Source: Colimorpha_A sp045593985
Lineage (GTDB): Bacteria > Bacillota > Clostridia > Oscillospirales > CAG-272
Length of the DNA stretch: 15,245 nucleotides
Reading direction: 5' to 3'
Assembly (NCBI GenBank): GCA_045593985.1
Contig: JAZNXR010000079.1
Coordinates: forward strand, 1 to 15,245
The notes under the pieces were generated by a model, which was not told the DNA's origin, did no database searches, and worked only from the letters and a program-made list of their open reading frames with translations. The translations under genes were made by a program, and so were the position numbers. Of the stretch, positions 1-5,757 are shown in pieces (the first letter of the stretch is position 1; each line of letters starts with the position of its first letter).

Positions 1-1437
1 GTTTGCCGCCTCGCAGAGCCACTGACCGTACATCTTGCCCCACATTGCCTTTGCCCATCCGGTATCGGAAATGGTGAGGTGAAGGCCGTCGGGGTTGACC
101 TGGTGCCAATATTTTGCGGTTATGAAATGACCGAGAGGATATTTGTAATTGTGTGCTGCGATCTTCGGGTAGCCCGACGTGCCCGAGGTAAAGAACATGA
201 GCATCGGATCGGAGCCGCAGGGGGAGTCCTCGGTGCGGTTGAAGTGACTGCTGAAAAGCACGTATTCCTCGTTGAAATCGTGCCAGCCGTCGCGGCTGCC
301 GTTTACGAGGATCTTGTGTTCAAGACAGGAACAGCTCTTTGCGGCGCTTTCAACCGAATCTGCCACGTCGCCGTCGGCGGTGCAGAGGATCGCCTTAACG
401 TTTGCCGCATTGAAGCGGTATGCGAAATCCTTTTCAAGAAGCTGATTCGGCGCGGGAATCGCAACGGCGCCGAGCTTATGCAGACCGAGAACTGCAAACC
501 AGAACTGATAATGGCGCTTGAGAACGAGCATAACTCTGTCTCCGCGCTTGATGCCGAGCGACTTGAAGTAATTTGCAGCTCTTGCCGATTCCTTCTTCAT
601 ATCGGAGAAGGTAAAACGTCTTTCCTTACCGTTTTCGCTTACGTGAAGCATTGCAAGCTTATCGGGCTTGCGCTTGCCAAGCTCGTCGACAACGTCGAAT
701 GCGAAGTTGAACTTTTCTTCGTTTTTAAAGGCGATTTTGGTGAGAACGCCGTTTTCCTCTGTCGGAATAATGAAGTCGTTGTAGACACGAAGCTCGCTGT
801 CAGGCGCGCGACGCTTTGTCGCAACGGAGACCTCTGCCTCCTGCTCGCCGATACGTGCTGCCTGATTGCGAAGAACTATTGCGTAAAACGCACAGTCCTC
901 GCCGCCTATCGCCATCATGCCGTGGGGCGTTCCCGAATCGTAGTAGATCGTGTCACCGGGATTGAGGATCTCGGTATGCTCGCCGATCTGAATCTTCATT
1001 TGTCCCTTGATGACGATATCGCACTCCTGTCCTTCGTGAGTGACGAGCTCGATCTCGGCATCGGGACGGTAATTCATTTTCATGTAAAGGGGAAGAGCGA
1101 TACGGTTGCGGAAGCCTGACGCCAGGTTGTAACCGACCATGTTGTGCGCTTCCTCGATTCTCTGTCCTTCGCCCTTGCGTGTCAGAGCATACGAACGGAG
1201 CTTCGGAGATTTACCCTCGAGAATATCTCCCATATCTACGCCAAAGCTCAGCGTACAATGATACAGGAATGCAATGCTCAAATTGCTCTTTCCTGCTTCG
1301 CACTGCTCGTATTCCTCGACGGAAAGGCCGGTACGGGATGCCATATCCTCAACGGTAAGTCCGGTGACGATACGAAGCTCCCTTATACGGCTCGCTATTT
1401 CTTTTATCTTATGTTCCATTGAAATGGGGTTTTCCAC
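1..1437 (-). CDS. XRE-HTH / cupin / acyl-CoA synthetase (AMP-forming) fusion, partial at left edge
   Basis: The gene runs off the left edge, so 479 residues are visible and the C-terminal part is missing. Residues ~10-75 form an XRE-type helix-turn-helix (GLTVEDMASRTGLSVEEYEQ, ending in DILEGKSP). Residues ~115-195 are a cupin (HEGQECDIVIKGQMKI ... NPGDTIYYDSGTPHG). From ~245 an ANL-superfamily adenylating domain begins, with the ATP-binding loop TSGTSGYPK at ~417-425 and a DTGWAKAMWG segment like medium-chain acyl-CoA synthetases. The expected reaction is carboxylate + ATP + CoA to acyl-CoA + AMP + PPi in the cytoplasm; the substrate is unknown. I chose the GTG at 1437 rather than the ATG at 1419: GAGG lies 6 bases before the GTG, an in-frame TAA is directly upstream of it, and the ATG has no good ribosome site. 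It is a close paralogue of the gene at 1537-3801, which lies just upstream in the same direction with no clear terminator between them, so read-through is likely. The HTH-cupin part suggests DNA binding or ligand sensing, but neither is shown. Confidence 0.9.
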   Translation of the reverse strand, partial: MENPISMEHKIKEIASRIRELRIVTGLTVEDMASRTGLSVEEYEQCEAGKSNLSIAFLYHCTLSFGVDMGDILEGKSPKLRSYALTRKGEGQRIEEAHNMVGYNLASGFRNRIALPLYMKMNYRPDAEIELVTHEGQECDIVIKGQMKIQIGEHTEILNPGDTIYYDSGTPHGMMAIGGEDCAFYAIVLRNQAARIGEQEAEVSVATKRRAPDSELRVYNDFIIPTEENGVLTKIAFKNEEKFNFAFDVVDELGKRKPDKLAMLHVSENGKERRFTFSDMKKESARAANYFKSLGIKRGDRVMLVLKRHYQFWFAVLGLHKLGAVAIPAPNQLLEKDFAYRFNAANVKAILCTADGDVADSVESAAKSCSCLEHKILVNGSRDGWHDFNEEYVLFSSHFNRTEDSPCGSDPMLMFFTSGTSGYPKIAAHNYKYPLGHFITAKYWHQVNPDGLHLTISDTGWAKAMWGKMYGQWLCEAAN

Positions 1438-1447
1438 TTAATACCTC
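1435..1447 (-). promoter_or_regulatory. Ribosome binding site deciding a GTG start
   Basis: On the minus strand GAGG (1447-1444) is followed by six bases and then GTG (1437-1435). The codon directly before the GTG is TAA in frame, so translation cannot start further upstream. The in-frame ATG six codons later (1419-1417) has only a weak purine run before it. The GTG start adds six residues (MENPIS) to the ATG-start protein. Confidence 0.7.
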
Positions 1448-1474
1448 GTTACGGAAAAATAATTGATAAATTAT

Positions 1475-1504
1475 ATTATAATATAATTTCCCTGTGATTG
1501 TCAA
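1475..1504 (-). promoter_or_regulatory. Sigma-A promoter of the HTH-cupin-ligase gene at the left edge
   Basis: On the minus strand a perfect -35 box TTGACA (1504-1499) and a perfect -10 box TATAAT (1480-1475) are separated by 18 bases of AT-rich DNA. The promoter lies between the stop of the upstream paralogue (1537) and the GTG start at 1437. The downstream copy can therefore be transcribed without passing the T-box. The leader is too short (about 30 bases) to hold a riboswitch. Confidence 0.8.
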
Positions 1505-1536
1505 TGTTTTTCGGGGGTAAATCCGACATTTTTTTA

Positions 1537-3801
1537 TCAGAGCTTGTTTCTCATGATCTTTCCGCTTATCGTCTTGGGAAGCTCGGTGCGGAACTCAACT
1601 AATCGCGGATATTTATAGGGGGCGGTGCGGGACTTGACGTAGTCCTGGATTTCCTTTTTGAGAGCATCGGTCGGCTCGGTACCCTTGACAAGAACGATAC
1701 AAGCCTTGACCACCTGACCTCTGACCTCATCGGGAGCGGCGCAAACGCCACATTCAAGCACATAGGGAAGCTCCATGATGGTCGATTCGATCTCGAACGG
1801 CCCGATTCTGTATCCCGACGATTTGATGACGTCATCGGCACGTCCGACGTACCAGTAGTAGCCGTCCTCATCACGCCAAGCAAGGTCGCCCGTGTGATAC
1901 ATTCCGTCGTGCCAAACGCCCTTCGTCGCTTCCTCGTTGCGGTAATAGCCGAGGAATACGCCGCAGGAAACCTTGTCATCCGTTCTGATAACGATCTCAC
2001 CGTTAACACCGTCGGGAACGGGATTTCCGTCGGTATCGACAAGGTCGATTCCGTAGCTCGGAACAGGCTTGCCCATAGCGCCGGGCTTAAGCTGAGTTCC
2101 GTAGAGATTCGCAATTCCGAGAGTCATTTCGGTCTGACCGAAGCCCTCTGCAATACGAAGCCCTGTTGCCTTCTCGAACTGATAGAACACCTCTGGGTTG
2201 AGCGCTTCGCCTGCAGTCGTTGCGTGTCTGATCGAGGACAGATCGTATTTCGTCAGATCCTGCTTGATAAGCATACGGTACATTGTAGGCGGCGCGCAGA
2301 AGGTCGTGATTCCGTATTTTGCGAACATCGGGAGGATCTTTTCGGAATCGAAGCGGTCGAAGTCGTAGGTGAAGACCGCGCCCTCGCAGAGCCACTGTCC
2401 GTAGAGCTTGCCCCAGAGCGCCTTGCCCCAGCCGGTTTCGGAGATCGTAAAGTGAAGTCCGTCCTGCTCGCAGAGATGCCAGTATTTAGCGGTAACGAAG
2501 TGACCGAGAGCATACTTGTAGGAGTGCATTGCCATCTTCGGATAGCCGGTCGTTCCCGACGTAAAGAGCATGAGCATCGGATCGGAGCCGCAGGGAGCAT
2601 CGTCCTCTCGGACGTAGCGGCGGCTGAAAAGGGAATATTCGCTGTTATAGTCGTGCCAGCCCTCACGCTTGCCGCCGACGAGAATCTTCGTCATAGGCTC
2701 GCATTCCTTTTCCGCAAGCTCGACCTGACGGGCGGTGTCGCCGTCAGCGGTGCAGATAATTGCGCTTACGCCTGCGGCGTTGAAGCGGTATACAAAGTCC
2801 TTTTGAACAAGCTGATTCGTTGCGGGAATTGCAATTGCGCCGAGCTTGTGCAGACCGAGAATTGCAAACCAGAACTGATAGTGACGCTTGAGAACGAGCA
2901 TTACTCGGTCGCCACGCTTGATGCCGAGGGACTTGAAGTAGTTTGCGCTCTGTGAGGATGCGTCCTTAATATCCTTGAAGGTGAAGCGACGCTCGGTCAT
3001 ATCGTTAGCAATATGTACCATTGCGAGCTTATCGGGAGTTCTGCGTGCAAGCTCGTCGACTGTGTCGAAGGCGAAATTGTACTTCTCCTCGTTTTCGTAG
3101 CTGACGGCGGTGAGGACTCCGTTTTCGTCCTCCTCGGTCTTGACGAATTTCTCGCAAAGGAGGGGAACCTTCCTTGCGGTATGCTCGCTGCTACCGATAT
3201 ACATCGGCTGGTCGGTAGCGTCGGATGCCATGATCATGGCAAGGAAGGTACAGTCCTGACCGTCAACGGCAATCATACCGTGAGGGGTGGAGGACTTGAA
3301 GAATACGCTGTCGCCCTCGTGAAGAAGCTCCTCGCGGTCTCCGATGCGAATACGCATCGAGCCCTTTACTACCATATCAAATTCCTGACCTGCGTGGGTA
3401 ACGGTATGGATCGGCTTCTTCTGAAGCTCCTCGGAATACTGATAGGTTACCCAGTAGGGAGTTGCGAGCTTTTTGCGGAAAAGGGGAGCCATATCCTGAA
3501 TGGTGATGCCGTCCTCGCTTGCCGTTGTAAGACCTTCTCCGCGGCGGGTAACGGTGTATCCCGAAAGCTTTGCGCTGTGTCCTTCAAGAATGTCGGTAAG
3601 CTCGATTCCGAACGCCTGCGCACACTTGTGTATGAATGTAAAAGGAAGGTCAACGGTTCCGGTTTCGTAGGAGCGATAGGTCTCCTCGCTCACCTCGGTC
3701 ATCTCTGCCATTTCCTTTTCGGTGTAGCCCATGATTCGGCGCATTTCGCTGATACGCTGTGCTACGCTTTGAAGCTGATTTGTACTTGATTGCGCGGTCA
3801 T
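1537..3801 (-). CDS. XRE-HTH / cupin / acyl-CoA synthetase (AMP-forming) fusion under T-box control
   Basis: The predicted protein has 754 residues. Residues ~12-74 are an XRE helix-turn-helix. Residues ~115-192 are a cupin (HAGQEFDMVVKG ... STPHGM). Residues ~245-754 are a complete AMP-forming ligase: TSGTTGYPK (414-422), a medium-chain acyl-CoA-synthetase-like ETGWGKALWG segment, GFGQTE (553-558), YHTGDL (635-640), the hinge GRADDVIKSSGYRIG (653-667) and catalytic Lys748 in TISGKI. It ends six residues after this lysine, a short tail for the family. The ATG at 3801 is chosen because AAAGGA precedes it; the in-frame extension to 3897 reads through the T-box and terminator and is not real. 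The expected role is ATP-dependent activation of a short, branched or aromatic carboxylate to its CoA thioester; the substrate is unproven. The T-box leader implies expression rises when the cognate tRNA (isoleucine by my reading) is uncharged. The HTH and cupin may also make it a regulator (trigger enzyme). Confidence 0.93.
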   Translation of the reverse strand: MTAQSSTNQLQSVAQRISEMRRIMGYTEKEMAEMTEVSEETYRSYETGTVDLPFTFIHKCAQAFGIELTDILEGHSAKLSGYTVTRRGEGLTTASEDGITIQDMAPLFRKKLATPYWVTYQYSEELQKKPIHTVTHAGQEFDMVVKGSMRIRIGDREELLHEGDSVFFKSSTPHGMIAVDGQDCTFLAMIMASDATDQPMYIGSSEHTARKVPLLCEKFVKTEEDENGVLTAVSYENEEKYNFAFDTVDELARRTPDKLAMVHIANDMTERRFTFKDIKDASSQSANYFKSLGIKRGDRVMLVLKRHYQFWFAILGLHKLGAIAIPATNQLVQKDFVYRFNAAGVSAIICTADGDTARQVELAEKECEPMTKILVGGKREGWHDYNSEYSLFSRRYVREDDAPCGSDPMLMLFTSGTTGYPKMAMHSYKYALGHFVTAKYWHLCEQDGLHFTISETGWGKALWGKLYGQWLCEGAVFTYDFDRFDSEKILPMFAKYGITTFCAPPTMYRMLIKQDLTKYDLSSIRHATTAGEALNPEVFYQFEKATGLRIAEGFGQTEMTLGIANLYGTQLKPGAMGKPVPSYGIDLVDTDGNPVPDGVNGEIVIRTDDKVSCGVFLGYYRNEEATKGVWHDGMYHTGDLAWRDEDGYYWYVGRADDVIKSSGYRIGPFEIESTIMELPYVLECGVCAAPDEVRGQVVKACIVLVKGTEPTDALKKEIQDYVKSRTAPYKYPRLVEFRTELPKTISGKIMRNKL

Positions 3802-3835
3802 AATTTGTTTTCCTTTCAAAACAGGTTTTTCAAAC

Positions 3836-3872
3836 AAAAAACGTCCCAAGAAAAAACCTTTTTCTTGAGACG
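3836..3872 (-). terminator. Regulated intrinsic terminator of the T-box leader
   Basis: On the minus strand CGTCTCAAGAAAAA (3872-3859) pairs with TTTTTCTTGGGACG (3855-3842), giving a 14-bp stem with a single G-U wobble and a tiny loop, followed directly by a run of six T. Its 5' arm overlaps the 3' half of the antiterminator, the standard T-box switch: uncharged tRNA stabilises the antiterminator and allows read-through into the ligase gene. Confidence 0.9.
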
Positions 3873-4110
3873 AGTAAATGAATACCCGCGGTACCACTCA
3901 AATTACGGAAAACCGTCACTTTAGGCTCTAACAAGCCCTTGCCCTTAACGCGGGAAACGGAATGCCCTGGCATACGCTCGGACATTCGACTCGGAAGTGA
4001 TATGCACTCTTGGCATCAAGCTATCGGCTCGCACCCTCCGCCGACTCTCTGAAAGCTCTCGTACCGTGCCGTCTTCGTCACAGTCTTTATCTTGGGGTTA
4101 TTTGGTTGAT
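3836..4110 (-). promoter_or_regulatory. T-box riboswitch (tRNA-sensing leader), probably isoleucine-specific
   Basis: On the minus strand the hallmark T-box GAGTGGTACCGCGGG lies at 3899-3885, with tRNA-binding bulge UGGU at 3896-3893. UGGU pairs with an acceptor end carrying A73. Stem I is recognisable: AGAGAG at 4050-4045 with the apical GGGTGCGAGCC region, helix GCAC (4069-4066)/GTGC (4007-4004), helix GAAG (4076-4073)/CTTC (3997-3994), and GACT/AGTC at the base. The specifier loop between the two helices reads ATATCA, so the codon before the conserved purine is AUC (4001-3999), isoleucine. A73 fits tRNA-Ile and argues against serine (UCA, one step over), whose tRNA carries G73. The antiterminator pairs TTGAG with CTCAA, which is also part of the terminator 5' arm. 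The element class is secure; the amino-acid call is less so. Confidence 0.93.
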
Positions 4111-4116
4111 GAAAAC

Positions 4117-4145
4117 ATTTTATCACGATGAAGCGAGTTTGTCAA
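4117..4145 (-). promoter_or_regulatory. Sigma-A promoter of the T-box transcript
   Basis: On the minus strand TTGACA (4145-4140) and TAAAAT (4122-4117) are separated by exactly 17 bases. Transcription would start near 4110, just before stem I of the T-box, so the leader is about 310 bases long up to the ATG at 3801. Confidence 0.8.
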
Positions 4146-4240
4146 ATGTTTTTTGCTTAAAAATTGCAAAAATTTTTTCCGCCCGCATTTTTTGCTTTTG
4201 TGCAAATTTGTTAAAAGTTGTGACTCCGTTTTATTTGCCC

Positions 4241-4269
4241 TTGACATTTTGTGCTTTTGGTGATTAAAT
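4241..4269 (+). promoter_or_regulatory. Probable promoter of the isopropylmalate-synthase-like / fusion-ligase operon
   Basis: TTGACA (4241-4246) is followed after 17 bases by TTAAAT (4264-4269), four of six matches to the -10 consensus, in AT-rich DNA. It lies about 100 bases from the divergent T-box promoter. The leader to the ATG at 4348 is about 75 bases and shows no T-box or other riboswitch I recognise. The 4146-4240 stretch between the two promoters is AT-rich and otherwise shows nothing I can name. Confidence 0.6.
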
Positions 4270-4278
4270 ATATATCAT

Positions 4279-4298
4279 AAAATACAATGGGGTATTTT
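4279..4298. repeat. Inverted repeat at the transcription start of the plus-strand operon
   Basis: AAAATAC (4279-4285) and GTATTTT (4292-4298) form a perfect 7-bp inverted repeat around a 6-base centre (AATGGG). It lies just downstream of the -10 box, where a repressor would block initiation. It could be an operator for one of the divergent XRE-domain proteins or a weak RNA hairpin. The repeat is observed; the function is inferred. Confidence 0.4.
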
Positions 4299-4347
4299 AA
4301 TTATTTACCAAAATGGAATTTTATCCAAAAGGAGTTGACAGCAAATT

Positions 4348-5757
4348 ATGAAACAGATCAGAATCAGCGATGCTACGATGAAGCAAACCTTCGAAGGCTT
4401 TACTCTATCCTTCAAGGAAAAAATCGAGCTATCGAAGCTACTGAATAAGCTTGGCGTTGATGTGATCGAGCTTGATTTCATAAGAAATGCGAGAATCGAC
4501 TCGCTTCAGATAAAGTCGGTAATTTCTGCCGTAAGCGGCAGCATTATTGCCGTTCCTGTCGAGCTTAACGAGGAGAGCGTTAACGTAACCTGGAACGCCC
4601 TTCACGATGCCCCGCATCCCCGTCTTCAGGTTCCTGCGCCTACTTCTCAGGTGCAGATCGAATACATTTCACACAAAAAGCCCGATGCAATGCTCGAGAG
4701 CGTAAAAAACACCGTTGCCGCTTGTAAGAAGCTTTGTGCCGACGTTGAATTCATTGCCGAGGACGCAACGAGAAGTGATAAGGCGTTTTTGGCTCAACTC
4801 GTAAACGCCGCAATTGAGGCGGGAGCAACTACTGTAACGCTTTGCGACACGGCCGGAACGATGCTTCCCTCGGAATTTGCAGAGTTTATTAAGGAACAGT
4901 ATGAGGCGATCCCGGAGCTTAAAAGCGTGACGCTCGGAATCTCTTGCGCGGATACCATCTCTATGGCTGACGCTTGCGCTGTTGCGGCGGTGGCAGAGGG
5001 TGCATCGCAGATACGCTGTGCGGCTTATCCTGTCGACTGTGCCGATCTTTCAAGCGTTGCGCGTGTAATTTCTGCGAAGGCAGATGCTCTTGGCGCAAAC
5101 TGCAATATCGCCGTTACGCAGATAAGCAGAATTATAGATCAGATAAATTGGCTCTGCAGCCCGTCGAAGGGCAGCGGAAGCGCACTTGCCCTCGGAGAGC
5201 ATGATGACGAAGGAGTTTTCCTCACGGCTCACGATGACGAGGCTGCGGTTTCTTCTGCGGTCAAAAAGCTTGGCTATGACCTTTCGGAATCGGACGAGGG
5301 CAAGGTTTATGCCGCCTTCCGTCAGATAGTTGAAAGGAAAGAAAAGGTCAGCTACAAGGAGCTTGACGCAATCGTTGCATCGAGTGCTATGCAGGTGCCT
5401 CCGACGTATAAGCTCAATACCTACGTTATCACGTCGGGAAATACTATCTCGGCAACCGCTCATATCAAGCTTGATAAAAACGGAGAAAGCGTTGAAGGCG
5501 TATATATCGGTGACGGCTCAATAGATGCCGCATTCCAGGCAATCGAAAAGATCACGGGCTGCCATTATGAGCTTGACGATTTCCAGCTCCAGGCGGTAAC
5601 CGAAGGCCGTGAGGCTATGGGACAGACCGTAGTTAAGCTTCGTGCAAACGGAAAGGTTTATTCGGGACGGGGAATCTCGACCGATATCGTCGGTGCGGGA
5701 ATTCAGGCGTACCTCTCGGCACTCAATAAGATCATATATGAGGAGGAAGCTGAATGA
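4348..5757 (+). CDS. Isopropylmalate synthase-like protein with LeuA regulatory domain, catalytic site degenerate
   Basis: The predicted protein has 469 residues. Residues ~1-275 follow the HMGL-like TIM barrel of 2-isopropylmalate/citramalate synthases: DATMKQ at 8-13 matches the DTTLRD motif, EDATRSD is at 138-144, DTAG at 167-170. Residues ~350-465 match the LeuA allosteric/dimerisation domain (TYKLNTYVITSGN ... GVGAG-type end STDIVGAGIQAY). The active site is altered: the catalytic Arg-Asp of TLRDG is Lys12-Gln13, the HxHND metal motif is SCAD at 199-202, and the NGIGERAGN motif is YPVDCADLS. It is therefore unlikely to catalyse a normal Claisen condensation and may be a pseudoenzyme, a regulator sensing an amino acid, or a diverged enzyme. 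Ribosome site AAAAGGAG lies 13 bases before the ATG. Its stop overlaps the next start (ATGA), so the two are co-translated. Confidence 0.88.
   Translation: MKQIRISDATMKQTFEGFTLSFKEKIELSKLLNKLGVDVIELDFIRNARIDSLQIKSVISAVSGSIIAVPVELNEESVNVTWNALHDAPHPRLQVPAPTSQVQIEYISHKKPDAMLESVKNTVAACKKLCADVEFIAEDATRSDKAFLAQLVNAAIEAGATTVTLCDTAGTMLPSEFAEFIKEQYEAIPELKSVTLGISCADTISMADACAVAAVAEGASQIRCAAYPVDCADLSSVARVISAKADALGANCNIAVTQISRIIDQINWLCSPSKGSGSALALGEHDDEGVFLTAHDDEAAVSSAVKKLGYDLSESDEGKVYAAFRQIVERKEKVSYKELDAIVASSAMQVPPTYKLNTYVITSGNTISATAHIKLDKNGESVEGVYIGDGSIDAAFQAIEKITGCHYELDDFQLQAVTEGREAMGQTVVKLRANGKVYSGRGISTDIVGAGIQAYLSALNKIIYEEEAE

Noticed and set aside
79..1119. Long plus-strand open frame of 346 codons
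   Set aside because: It is antisense to the HTH-cupin-ligase gene, whose protein shows clear motifs; the plus-strand translation resembles no family and lacks a ribosome site.
1894..2955. Long plus-strand open frame of 353 codons
   Set aside because: Antisense shadow of the T-box-controlled ligase. It resembles the 79-1119 frame only because the two minus-strand genes are paralogues.
3802..3897. N-terminal extension of the ligase to an upstream start at 3897
   Set aside because: It would be encoded by the T-box antiterminator and terminator; the ATG at 3801 has a proper AAAGGA site.
4010..4267. Plus-strand open frame of 85 codons
   Set aside because: Lies antisense to the T-box leader and runs into the promoter of the next gene; no ribosome site.
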